This document shows positions 17,473 through 25,446 of a stretch of DNA of 64,000 bases, in pieces. The DNA lies in the NCBI RefSeq assembly GCF_014274465.1, contig NZ_CP060394.1, positions 5,394,001 to 5,458,000 of the forward strand, in the 5' to 3' direction. Below the pieces are notes generated by a model, which had not been told where the DNA came from, made no database searches, and saw only the letters and a program-made list of their open reading frames with translations. Position numbers and translations under genes: made by a program. This stretch comes from Alloacidobacterium dinghuense. Lineage in GTDB: Bacteria > Acidobacteriota > Terriglobia > Terriglobales > Acidobacteriaceae. Numbering within the stretch: position 1 is the stretch's first letter; every line of letters starts with the position of its first letter.

Positions 17473-18108
17473 TTAAGGGTTCTTACCGCCGAACTGCTCG
17501 CAAGAAACGTTGGGATGCCAGTTCACGAACGCGCCATTGGGATTGTCTTTCCACGCCCAGACATGCAGTGTATAGAAGGCCGGCAAGCCGAAACGATTGG
17601 GACTCTCGAAGTAGTGAAAGAGCTGGCCCATGAGTTCTGGAGGACCTGGATTCTTCTTATCCCACGCATCGGCGAGGACCAGAAAATCGGCGCCTATCAG
17701 TTGCAGCCCTCCATTCGGTGTTGGTTCGTAGATCACGATCTGGGGACGTGTGGGATCGAGCTCGCCACGGTTTACTAGAAGCGAGTTCACAAAGTGGAGA
17801 CCCATTGCTCCTGAATCGGGTCCGCTTACGCAGCCGAATTGGAGAGAATAGCCCTCGGCCTCAGCTACGGAGACGTCCTTAAACCGTTCGGTCGATTGCC
17901 TGACAATATTGATCAGGGCACTCGCCTGGCTCTGGGCCGCTGGGGTTGGCTGTTGATGCGTCGTCGCGTGCGAATGGCTATCCTGCGCCAGAACATGCAA
18001 GGGATAAACGCTGAATAGACTGAGCGCGAACGCGATGCCAGCATACTGGAATCGTTTCACAAACTGTCTGAAATTTACAATTGCTGTTTGGATATGTGTC
18101 GTACTCAA
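17473..18108 (-). CDS. Secreted conserved protein of unknown function
   Basis: A 211-residue exported protein: a hydrophobic segment at about 22-42 ends in HVLAQDSHSH, like a signal peptide, followed by a His/Gln/Pro-rich linker (43-60). The mature domain has distinctive conserved-looking blocks: GCVSGPDSGAMGLHFVN, RPQIVIYEP, GLQLIGADFLVLADAW, and FYTLHVWAWKDNPNGAF ending NWHPNVSCEQF. The two cysteines (about 113 and 204) could form a disulfide. I do not recognise an enzymatic family. The start is TTG 18108, with AAGGAGA nine bases upstream; that ribosome site is buried in a perfect hairpin (see 18117-18141). Confidence 0.75.
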   Translation of the reverse strand: MSTTHIQTAIVNFRQFVKRFQYAGIAFALSLFSVYPLHVLAQDSHSHATTHQQPTPAAQSQASALINIVRQSTERFKDVSVAEAEGYSLQFGCVSGPDSGAMGLHFVNSLLVNRGELDPTRPQIVIYEPTPNGGLQLIGADFLVLADAWDKKNPGPPELMGQLFHYFESPNRFGLPAFYTLHVWAWKDNPNGAFVNWHPNVSCEQFGGKNP

Positions 18109-18116
18109 TGGACTTG

Positions 18117-18141
18117 TCTCCTTGTTTCTCTAACAAGGAGA
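18117..18141 (-). promoter_or_regulatory. Hairpin sequestering the ribosome site of the 17473-18108 gene
   Basis: In the - strand message, TCTCCTTGTT is followed by the loop AGAGA and then AACAAGGAGA, ten perfect pairs, directly before CAAGTCCA and the TTG start. The right arm contains the whole Shine-Dalgarno AAGGAGA. Translation should be blocked while the hairpin is closed, the layout of an RNA thermometer or a translational switch. Function is inferred from geometry only. Confidence 0.6.
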
Positions 18142-18230
18142 TCGGAAAGTGACAATCAAAAGACGACAAACTCCTATCCATATTTGGTAAGATCGCGGGC
18201 TAGATGGAAAGTCAAAATGGACCGCCAAGA

Positions 18231-18260
18231 AAAAGGCCATCCTTTTGAGGATGGCCTTTT
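18231..18260 (-). terminator. Terminator after bamA
   Basis: AAAAGGCCATCC (18231-18242) pairs perfectly with GGATGGCCTTTT (18249-18260) around TTTTGA. Read on the - strand it follows the bamA stop by 18 bases and its right arm runs into TTTTTCTTGG. Strong intrinsic terminator. Confidence 0.9.
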
Positions 18261-18278
18261 GCGGTTTCTGAGCTGGGC

Positions 18279-21149
18279 TTAGAAGGTCGTGCTGACCGTC
18301 AGGCGGAAGGTTTTGTTCGGTTCGCGGAGTTCGTACAGTGAGCCGTAGAGCTGCGTTGCCTGAGCATAGCTATAGTCGCCAGCGCCGCCAGCCGGGAACA
18401 TGCTACGAGTGATCAGGTTCTGACCGTTGATGTTGTCGTACAAGCGCAGCGGGTTATAGGCGTAGTAGATACGGAACGGCGCGTTGATGATCGGCATCAT
18501 CACCGAAATCTGCGCGCCAAGTGACATGCGCGGAACGTAATTGGTTCCGGGAATTGGACGGATATAGCGGTCAAACTGAATCGTCTGGCCTCCTACGCAA
18601 GCGCCATTCACGTAATTCGGGCAGCCATAGAGCGGAGCATTCAGCGTATCGAAGCCTTGCGGGCTCTGCTTGAGCTGACCGCTACTAGTCGCCATATTCA
18701 TACCGAAGTCATCGAAAAACTCGAGTGCTGCGGTACGTCCAACGAGCGGAATGCGGTACTCAACGTTGCCGGTGATCTGCGTATCGCCGCCGATGGGGCC
18801 GATACCGTAAACCGGAATGGGAACCTGAACGCACTGGTTGGTCTGCGGATTGGTTGGATCACGTGGTACGCAGGTGCCGTCCGGATTGGTGAGGTTGAAG
18901 AGAACGCGTGTGGGCACGAATCCGTACGGCGTTGCGGTGCGAATATCAAATCCGCGGAGATCAGCTTCGCCGCCGGCGTAGAAGCGATTGAAAGGAGGCG
19001 CCACATCGCCGCTGATGCCGTGAATGTAGTTTGCCTGGACACGATATCCGACAATATTCCGGCCTTCGTTATTGAAGTGGAACCATTTAACCGGTCGGAA
19101 CTGCTTGTATTCAATTACCGGCTGGAAATAGCGCACGTTGCCCCAGAGTCCCGCGAGCTGAAAGGCACTCGAGAAGGAGGATCCGGTACGCGGCATGTAG
19201 CTGGAATCCAGCTTGTTCCAGGAATAGCTGAGGGAGATCATGCTGTTGACGATGCCCTCAAGCGAGTTTCCGTTCTGGATTCCGCTGCGGAACGCCAGCG
19301 TCTGGAAGAGATTTTGCGATGCGGCGCTGAAAGTTGTAACCGACGAACGATTAAGCGAATAGGTGACGCCGATGCGCTTGAACGTGTGACGGATGGGATA
19401 TGCGCCAGACACGGTAAAGCCAGTCACTGACTGGTTGTAGTTCTGGGTGAGCGAGTTCACAGCTGCCGTGGTGTTCGCATCCGCGCCCGAGAGGTTATAG
19501 GCCTTGGCCGAGTTGTAGTCGTACTTGCTGGAGTAGAGCTGGAAGCCAAGGCTGACAGGCTTGTTCCGCAGGTACGGCTCATTGAAGCCGAAGAGCAGGT
19601 TGCGCGACAGGTTGCCGGCGCTGGCCTGTACGCTCAGCGTTTCGCCCAATCCAAGAAAGTTATTGGTCTGGTAATTCAGGCCGAGGAAGGTGCCGGACAG
19701 GCCACTGACGCCGCCGTTGAGGCCGATGGAGTTCTTGCCCTTTTCCGTAACCTTCAAGAGCAAATCCACCGTGCCTGCTTCCGGATTCTGATGCGTTTCG
19801 GAGTCCTGATCGACCTTCAACGGGTTGAAATAATCGAGCTGATTGAGGCGCAACAGGCTCAGCTCCCAGAGGTGGCTGTTGTAGACCTGGCCTTCTTCGA
19901 GCAGCAATTCACGTCGGATGACGAAGTCGCGGGTAACGGTGTTGCCTTGGAACTCGATCCGGGAAACGTAGAAGGGCTTGCCTTCTTCGAGATCGACGAC
20001 GAAGGAAACGGTCTTGTGGTCGTCATCGATGACTGGCTCGGGCGACGCCGAGAAGTTGATGTAGCCGAGCTGGCCGTAGGCTTTTTGCAGGTTCTGCAGA
20101 CCTTTGCCGAAGGCGGTGAAGTTGAACCACTCGCCGTCTTTGATTGGGAACTGGGCACGCAGGGCCTTGAGGTTCGCGTCGGGAACAGCCTTGTTGCCTT
20201 TGAAGGTGATGGTGCCGAGGCGGTAGCGTGCGCCTTCGTCGACGGGAATGCGGATGTCGATGCGCTTGCCCTTGCGGGGGCGGAAGGTGAAGAATGACAG
20301 GCCGCTTTCGTTGCGAAGATGCTTGAGCGGCTCGCCTGTGGAGGCGCGGAAGTAGCCCTTGTCGCGGTAGGCTTGGCGCACGCGCTCTCCGTCTTCTTCA
20401 AGCTTGCTGGCGTCGTAAGTCTTGGCGAAAAGGTTCTCGAAGATGATGGAGTGCGGGATTCCGATCGGGCGCAGGTTCTTCATGGCCAGACGCAGCTCGC
20501 GCGAACTGAGGTGCTGGTTGCCAGTGAAACTGATGTTCCCAACTTTAACCTTGGGGCCTTCCTTGACGATAAAGTTCACCTGCACCGAGGCGGGCGGAAT
20601 CGTCTTTACGTCGGCCTTGATGGTGGCGAATTGCCGGCCATGCTCGGAAAGCAGCTCCTTGATGACAGTCTCGACGCGGGCGATGCGGGTTGGGTCGTAC
20701 TGACTTTCAACGGAGAAGCCGACCTTTTCCTTTTTCAGGCGGTCTAGTACGTCAGACTGTGTGACCGAGTTCAAGCCTTTGTAGTTGATTTCACGGATCG
20801 TGGCCTTTTCGCGGACATAGACGTCAAGAATGATTCCCCCCTTGGGATTCTCCTCGCGCTCGATGCGGACGTCTTCGAAGTAGCCGGTGTTCCATAAAGA
20901 ATTGAAGTCGCGCTCGACGGTTGTTGGGTCGAAGGCCTCGTTCTCATGGCTGAACATGCGGGCGAGAATCGTCTCTTTTGGGATGCGGCGGTTGCCGATG
21001 ACGCGAATCTGGGTAATCGTCTGCTGCTGTGCCCACGCCGAAAAAACGGTAAAGCAAAGAAGTACGAAGGCCAACGGCTTGAGCGTGCGGCGGAATTTGC
21101 GGCTCGCATTCTGACTTGTTTTGATTGGAGAGCTCACGCCCTCTCGCAT
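18279..21149 (-). CDS. bamA: Outer membrane assembly protein BamA (Omp85)
   Basis: BamA inserts beta-barrel proteins into the outer membrane. A signal peptide (about 1-40, ending SAWA|QQQ) is followed by five POTRA domains (about 45-440; for example ITQIRVIGNRRIPKETI, IREINYKGLNSVTQSDV, VGNISFTGNQHLSSREL, GTITFKGNKAVPDANL, VSRIEFQGNTVTRDFVI) and the Omp85 barrel with the FYAGGEADLRGFD motif. It ends in RLTVSTTF, the aromatic beta-signal. At 956 residues it is longer than E. coli BamA (about 810), with extra barrel loops. ATG 21149 is chosen because a good promoter lies at 21210-21239; the longer frame would start upstream of it. A GTG at 21137 preceded by GAGAGGG is an alternative. Confidence 0.97.
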   Translation of the reverse strand: MREGVSSPIKTSQNASRKFRRTLKPLAFVLLCFTVFSAWAQQQTITQIRVIGNRRIPKETILARMFSHENEAFDPTTVERDFNSLWNTGYFEDVRIEREENPKGGIILDVYVREKATIREINYKGLNSVTQSDVLDRLKKEKVGFSVESQYDPTRIARVETVIKELLSEHGRQFATIKADVKTIPPASVQVNFIVKEGPKVKVGNISFTGNQHLSSRELRLAMKNLRPIGIPHSIIFENLFAKTYDASKLEEDGERVRQAYRDKGYFRASTGEPLKHLRNESGLSFFTFRPRKGKRIDIRIPVDEGARYRLGTITFKGNKAVPDANLKALRAQFPIKDGEWFNFTAFGKGLQNLQKAYGQLGYINFSASPEPVIDDDHKTVSFVVDLEEGKPFYVSRIEFQGNTVTRDFVIRRELLLEEGQVYNSHLWELSLLRLNQLDYFNPLKVDQDSETHQNPEAGTVDLLLKVTEKGKNSIGLNGGVSGLSGTFLGLNYQTNNFLGLGETLSVQASAGNLSRNLLFGFNEPYLRNKPVSLGFQLYSSKYDYNSAKAYNLSGADANTTAAVNSLTQNYNQSVTGFTVSGAYPIRHTFKRIGVTYSLNRSSVTTFSAASQNLFQTLAFRSGIQNGNSLEGIVNSMISLSYSWNKLDSSYMPRTGSSFSSAFQLAGLWGNVRYFQPVIEYKQFRPVKWFHFNNEGRNIVGYRVQANYIHGISGDVAPPFNRFYAGGEADLRGFDIRTATPYGFVPTRVLFNLTNPDGTCVPRDPTNPQTNQCVQVPIPVYGIGPIGGDTQITGNVEYRIPLVGRTAALEFFDDFGMNMATSSGQLKQSPQGFDTLNAPLYGCPNYVNGACVGGQTIQFDRYIRPIPGTNYVPRMSLGAQISVMMPIINAPFRIYYAYNPLRLYDNINGQNLITRSMFPAGGAGDYSYAQATQLYGSLYELREPNKTFRLTVSTTF

Positions 21150-21209
21150 GACGGGAAAAATAGGCACACCCTCACTGCAAAAAATCAGATGAAACTTGAG
21201 GAAAAGGCG

Positions 21210-21239
21210 ATTATAAGTGACCGGAGGCGCAGTTCCCAA
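21210..21239 (-). promoter_or_regulatory. Sigma-70 type promoter for bamA
   Basis: On the - strand TTGGGA (21239-21234) and TATAAT (21215-21210) are separated by 18 bases. The -10 box is a perfect consensus and the -35 matches four of six. Predicted start near 21203, giving a leader of about 54 bases to ATG 21149. Confidence 0.7.
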
Positions 21240-21293
21240 CTCCGGAGGATCTTGGCGTCTCTTTACGGTCATCGGGGGATGCCAGTCCACCCG

Positions 21294-21476
21294 CTAGCTT
21301 TCCAGTTCTGCATGGACATCGAAACCTTCACCATTCCAGACGATTCTGAGAAGGTTTGGTTTGCAACAAACCTGACAATCCTCGACATAGGACTGCTTTC
21401 CGCCGGCTGACTCGTCAACAACAATTTCATTCCACTCTCCACAGCCAGCGCATTGGAAACCCGCAGCGAACGGCAT
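21294..21476 (-). CDS. CPXCG-type cysteine-rich zinc protein
   Basis: About 60 residues matching the small CPXCG cysteine-rich family: FQCAGCGEWNEIVVDESAGG, then QSYVEDCQVCCKPN and a closing strand LLRIVWNGEGFDVHAEL. Four of the five cysteines (CxxC and CxxC) should hold one zinc ion. Function of the family is unknown. The start ATG 21476 is chosen because the family begins there and AAGAGCGGA lies about ten bases upstream; a longer frame to 21581 would overlap the end of the oxidoreductase gene. It follows that gene by 46 bases on the same strand and precedes bamA. Confidence 0.85.
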   Translation of the reverse strand: MPFAAGFQCAGCGEWNEIVVDESAGGKQSYVEDCQVCCKPNLLRIVWNGEGFDVHAELES

Positions 21477-21522
21477 CGATTGGTCCGCTCTTAGTCTATC
21501 GGAATGAAGGAGTTTTCGCTGC

Positions 21523-23658
21523 TCAGGCGGTGACTTTTCGCACTTCGACGAGAGTAGAGTAGAAGGTGGGTCCGCCGCCAAAGTCCGTTAGTCGTTGCGA
21601 GGTGAGAAGGTTTACGTTGTTTCCGCCGGGTGAGAGCTTGTTCCAGTTGAGACGGCTCGCCACTACTCCCTCGGGAAGATGGCCGTTAACATGGGCTTTC
21701 ATCCGAAGTGATCCCCGGTCATTGAAGATTTCAACGGTGTCGCCTTCACAGATACCGCGCGCTGCTGCATCGCTGGAACGCATTTCAAGGCGGTTTGAGT
21801 GGGCAGCTTCCATCATTTGGTGTCCGTGAAGGTTGGCAAAAGTCGAGTTCATATAGTGGTCGGCCTTGCGTGGGAGGAACTCGAGGGGGTAGGCGGTGTT
21901 CTTTGTGTGACGCGACTCTGTCGGAGGTACAAATGAGGGAATCGGATCGACACCCTGAGCGGCCAAGGCCTCAGAGAAGAATTCGATCTTGCCGCTGGGT
22001 GTTTTAAAGGGCCCATTGGCGAAGGGACGGAACGGCTCGCCATCTCTCTCTGATGCAAATTGCAGGCGCTGATGGCCTCCAGCGGCGTTTAGCGTTTCTT
22101 CAGTCATGCCGGCCATCCACGCATCCTGCTTCTCAGGCTGGGCTGTGCGTAGCGCCTGCGCAATGAGGTCTTCAGCGGTGTCGCGGAAGCATGGCTCAAC
22201 AAAGCTCATGCGCTGGGCCAGCTGCGAGAAGAGCCAAACATTAGAGCGGGCTTCGCCTAACGGTTCGATGGCCGGATTCGAAATCTGGACATAGTAATGG
22301 CCGTAGGCTCCCTGCACATCCTTGTGTTCGAGGAACGTGGTAGCGGGGAGCAAGATGTCGGCGTAGTCGGCCGTGTCGGTGAAGAACTGCTCGTGGACGA
22401 CGGTGAAGAGGTCGAGGCGCGCCATGCCTTCGAGGACCTTTGACTGATCCGGTGCGATGGCGGCGGGGTTCGAGTTGTAGACGAAAAGCGCCTTTACCGG
22501 CGGATTATCGAGCCTGGTTAGGGCATGTCCCAGCTCGGTCATATTGACAATACGAGAGTGGCGCTTAATCGGGCTTGCGAACATCAGATCAGGGCGCTCG
22601 ATGGTGACCTTGTCCCATGAGAAGGCGCCACTGGTTGAGAGCTGCAAGCCGCCACCGAGGTGCTTCCAGGCACCGACAAGTGCAGGCAGCATGGCGACCG
22701 CGCGGGAAGCCTGGCCGCCGTTCTCGCCGCGCTGGATGCCGTAATTCATGCGGATGACTGCTGGTGTCGTGGTTGCGTATTCGCGCGCGAGACGTCCGAT
22801 GTCGGCTATGGGAATGCCGGTCCACTGCGAAACGCGCTCCGGAGTATATTCGGCGGCGCGCTCTTTGATCTGAGCAAAGCCGTGCGTATTTTCCGCGACG
22901 TAACCTGCGTCTTCGAGGCCGTCACGCAGGATGATGTGCATCATGCCGAGGGCAAGCGCCACGTCGGTTCCGGGATTGATGGCGATGTGCCAGTCGGCGA
23001 CGCGGGCAGTTCGGGTTTTATAGGGATCGATGACGACGAGCTTCGCCCCATTGCGGCGAGCCTCTTCAATCATTGGCCAGAGATGAATGTTGTTGCCGTG
23101 GACGTTCGCTCCCCAGGCGATGATGTAGCGTGCGCGGCGGAAGTGCTCGGTGTCCGTGCCCAGCTTGCGGCCATAAACGGAGAGAAGCGCATCGCCACCA
23201 GCAGTCGAGCAGATTGTCCGGTCGAGCTGCGATGCTCCGAGACGGTGAAAGAAGCGGCGGTCCATGGAGCCGTACCCGAGAACGCCGATGGTTCCGGCAT
23301 AAGAATAGGGCAGGATCGATTCGGGCCCATGTTCGTCGCTGATCTTTTTGAGACGTGCAGCGATGGTGTCGAGGGCCTCGTCCCAGGAGATGCGTTCGAA
23401 GGCATCTGCTTCTTTGCCCTGAGACAGCGGGCCTTTTGCGACTCCGACGCGGCGGCGCATAGGATAGAGCAGGCGATCAGGTGAGTAAACGCGGTCGAGA
23501 TATTTGGCTACTTTGCCGCAGAGAAACCCCTGAGTGACCGGATGGTTCGGGTCACCCTGCACGCGCGTTGCCCGTCCCGTCTCGTCGATGGTGACGAGTA
23601 CTCCGCAGGAGTCGGGGCAATCATGCGAGCAGACGGTGTGGACTGTCCTTGCGGCCAT
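21523..23658 (-). CDS. Molybdopterin oxidoreductase (bis-MGD family)
   Basis: A 711-residue member of the DMSO-reductase/formate-dehydrogenase superfamily, of the soluble kind like Bacillus YoaE. The N-terminal 4Fe-4S ligand set is C10, C14, C18 and C47 (CSHDCPDSC ... FLCGK). The molybdopterin domains follow (RARYIIAWGANVHGNNIHLW, INPGTDVALALGMMHII, VKALFVYNSNPAAIAPDQ), and the C-terminal dinucleotide-binding domain ends near ARGICEGDTVEIFNDRGSL and SRLNWNKLSPGGNNVNLLTS. There is no Tat signal, so it should be cytoplasmic. The electron partner and substrate cannot be told; no Mo-cofactor genes are nearby. Downstream of ada, same strand. Confidence 0.9.
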   Translation of the reverse strand: MAARTVHTVCSHDCPDSCGVLVTIDETGRATRVQGDPNHPVTQGFLCGKVAKYLDRVYSPDRLLYPMRRRVGVAKGPLSQGKEADAFERISWDEALDTIAARLKKISDEHGPESILPYSYAGTIGVLGYGSMDRRFFHRLGASQLDRTICSTAGGDALLSVYGRKLGTDTEHFRRARYIIAWGANVHGNNIHLWPMIEEARRNGAKLVVIDPYKTRTARVADWHIAINPGTDVALALGMMHIILRDGLEDAGYVAENTHGFAQIKERAAEYTPERVSQWTGIPIADIGRLAREYATTTPAVIRMNYGIQRGENGGQASRAVAMLPALVGAWKHLGGGLQLSTSGAFSWDKVTIERPDLMFASPIKRHSRIVNMTELGHALTRLDNPPVKALFVYNSNPAAIAPDQSKVLEGMARLDLFTVVHEQFFTDTADYADILLPATTFLEHKDVQGAYGHYYVQISNPAIEPLGEARSNVWLFSQLAQRMSFVEPCFRDTAEDLIAQALRTAQPEKQDAWMAGMTEETLNAAGGHQRLQFASERDGEPFRPFANGPFKTPSGKIEFFSEALAAQGVDPIPSFVPPTESRHTKNTAYPLEFLPRKADHYMNSTFANLHGHQMMEAAHSNRLEMRSSDAAARGICEGDTVEIFNDRGSLRMKAHVNGHLPEGVVASRLNWNKLSPGGNNVNLLTSQRLTDFGGGPTFYSTLVEVRKVTA

Positions 23659-23699
23659 AGCTCAATTGTAGGACCGTGTTCTGGCAGACACAATCGCAT

Positions 23700-24782
23700 T
23701 TAACTACCGCCGCGTTCGAGATCGATCAGCAAGCGCTTTCTCCAGATGCCGCCCCCGTAGCCGGCGAGGTCGCCACTTTTGCGGATGACCCGGTGGCACG
23801 GGACGATAATTCCCAGCTTGTTCATGCCATTGGCTCGGCCTACTGCGCGGACGGCTCCAGGGTTGCCGAGGCGCTGGGCTAGTTCTTCGTACGAGATGGT
23901 GGTTCCGTAGGGGATCTGATCGAGCTGCTCCCAGACCCGCTCTTCAAAGGGCGTGCCGAAGCGTGTGATCTTCGTCTGGAAGGTGCGGAGTGTCCTGGCG
24001 AAGTATGCTTCGAGCTCTTTTCTGAGCGAGACGTGATGCGGGCTTTCGCCGGGCACGGTGACCGTCTGGAAGTGTTTGCGCAGCATCTTGAGCTCAGTTT
24101 CGAGCATGCGACGGTCAGTGAATTCAAGCAGGCAGAGGCCAGCCTGGACCGCTCCGGCGATCATGGGTCCCATGGGTGTTTCGAACCACGCCAGTTGGAT
24201 GGGATCGATGGCATCGATTTTGCCGGGAGGGTGGCCGAAGGTGTTGGTGAAGCTGTCGCGGAAGCCGCTGTGCGAGTTGAATCCGGCTTCGAAGACGGCG
24301 TCGTCGATGGAACTGCCTTTGCGGATGTTTTCGAGCGCGAGGCTGAGGCGGCGTCCCCGGCAATAGGCCTGGAAGGTGAGACCGAAGTGCTTTACAAAAT
24401 AGCGGCGGACACGGACTGAGTCGCTGCCGAGAAGGCGCAGATCCTGGTCGCTGAATTTGCGCCCCGGTTCGGTGTCGATAGCGCGGAGGACACGCTTGAT
24501 CCAATCGGGCGTTGTGTGCAGTTCGAGCGGTTTGCAACGCAGGCAGGGGCGATAGCCGGCGAAGATGGCTTCTTTTACAGTGGCAAAGAATTCGACGTTC
24601 TCTTTGAACGGTTTTCTCGCCTTGCAGGACGGCAGACAGAAGATTCCCGTCGTTTTGACGGCGGTGTAGAAGACGCCATCGAAACTCGCGTCGCTTCCGA
24701 GATAAGCTCGCTCCATCACTTCTTGCGGAGGCAGCGGGAAAAGGTGCGGAGTTGGTTCAGTCATGACCATAGAAGCCGACAT
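23700..24782 (-). CDS. ada: Ada: DNA methyl-phosphotriester/O6-methylguanine repair and regulator
   Basis: All three Ada modules are present in 360 residues. The N-terminal zinc domain has C49, C53, C80 and C83 (GIFCLPSC ... RPCLRC); C49 would take methyl groups from phosphotriesters. An AraC-type helix-turn-helix follows (about 90-190, FEAGFNSHSGFRDSFTNTFG). The C-terminal methyltransferase has the PCHR active site with C329 and the GNPGAVRAVGRANGMNKL region. All acceptor residues are intact, so it should be an active adaptive-response protein. ATG 24782 is used, with AGAGAGG eight bases upstream. Divergent from the NTF2-like gene. Confidence 0.95.
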   Translation of the reverse strand: MSASMVMTEPTPHLFPLPPQEVMERAYLGSDASFDGVFYTAVKTTGIFCLPSCKARKPFKENVEFFATVKEAIFAGYRPCLRCKPLELHTTPDWIKRVLRAIDTEPGRKFSDQDLRLLGSDSVRVRRYFVKHFGLTFQAYCRGRRLSLALENIRKGSSIDDAVFEAGFNSHSGFRDSFTNTFGHPPGKIDAIDPIQLAWFETPMGPMIAGAVQAGLCLLEFTDRRMLETELKMLRKHFQTVTVPGESPHHVSLRKELEAYFARTLRTFQTKITRFGTPFEERVWEQLDQIPYGTTISYEELAQRLGNPGAVRAVGRANGMNKLGIIVPCHRVIRKSGDLAGYGGGIWRKRLLIDLERGGS

Positions 24783-24897
24783 GGTGATACCTCTCTTATT
24801 TGATCGCATTCGAGGGTGATTCGCGTCCACCGGAATTTGGACGTAGAATTTTTTGCTGCCGGCATTCAAACTAGGTGGAAGTGTTGAGGGGATGACG

Positions 24898-25350
24898 ATG
24901 AGACGAATGAAGCGTTTTGTGCCTTGGTTATTGCTCGCCGTGCTTTGGGTTGTTCCTATCCGAGCAGTTTTTGCGCAGGACGCCGAGAGCGCGATTAAGC
25001 AAGTACTGATGGATCAGGTTTCGGCGTGGAACCGCGCCGATATTGCGGCTTTCATGCAGGGATACAAGGATTCGCCGGATACGACGTTTATCGGCAAGAC
25101 AATGCGACAGGGCTGGCAGCAGGTGATGGAGCGCTATAAGGCCAGCTATTCGACGAAGGATGCGATGGGGAGTTTGGAGTTTTCCGACCTGAAGATTCGG
25201 ATGCTTGGGACGAACTATGCAGTCGCCACGGGGAATTATCATCTGACGCGTACTGCGGCAGGTGGTGGGGATGCTTCGGGGATCTTTTCGCTGGTGTGGG
25301 AGAAGTCGGCGGAGGGATGGAAGATTATTTTGGATCATACGAGCTCATAG
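24898..25350 (+). CDS. Secreted NTF2-like (SnoaL/DUF4440-type) protein
   Basis: About 151 residues: a signal peptide (MRRMKRFVPWLLLAVLWVVP, cleaved near VFAQ|DA) and one cone-shaped NTF2-like domain. The pattern fits DUF4440-type proteins: IKQVLMDQVSAWNRADIAAFMQ as the first helix, the DTTFIGK strand, YAVATGNYHLTR and a final FSLVWEKSAEGWKIILDHTS strand. Such domains are mostly orphan binding proteins or isomerase-like, and function cannot be named. ATG 24898 is chosen since GAGGGG lies six bases upstream; ATG 24892 is also possible. A terminator follows at 25402. Confidence 0.85.
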   Translation: MRRMKRFVPWLLLAVLWVVPIRAVFAQDAESAIKQVLMDQVSAWNRADIAAFMQGYKDSPDTTFIGKTMRQGWQQVMERYKASYSTKDAMGSLEFSDLKIRMLGTNYAVATGNYHLTRTAAGGGDASGIFSLVWEKSAEGWKIILDHTSS

Positions 25351-25370
25351 CTCTTGCTTTTAAAGAAAAA

Positions 25371-25398
25371 CAGATCCTTCGCTACGCTCAGGATGACA
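25371..25398 (+). repeat. Dispersed repeat, half element
   Basis: CAGATCCTTCGCTACGCTCAGGATGACA is read here in two parts (25371-25380 and 25381-25398). The same words occur in the full inverted element at 47295-47403 and, diverged, at 44898-44983. This copy is a single arm rather than a full palindrome. Confidence 0.6.
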
Positions 25399-25401
25399 AA
25401 G

Positions 25402-25433
25402 AAAAAGCCATCGCAATTGGCGATGGCTTTTCT
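25402..25433 (+). terminator. Bidirectional terminator between NTF2-like gene and hslU
   Basis: GCCATCGC (25407-25414) pairs with GCGATGGC (25420-25427) around AATTG, flanked by AAAAA on the left and TTTTCTT on the right. It therefore works on both strands: for the + gene ending 25350 and for hslU ending at 25447 on the - strand. Confidence 0.9.
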
Positions 25434-25446
25434 TCTCAGGGAGTCA

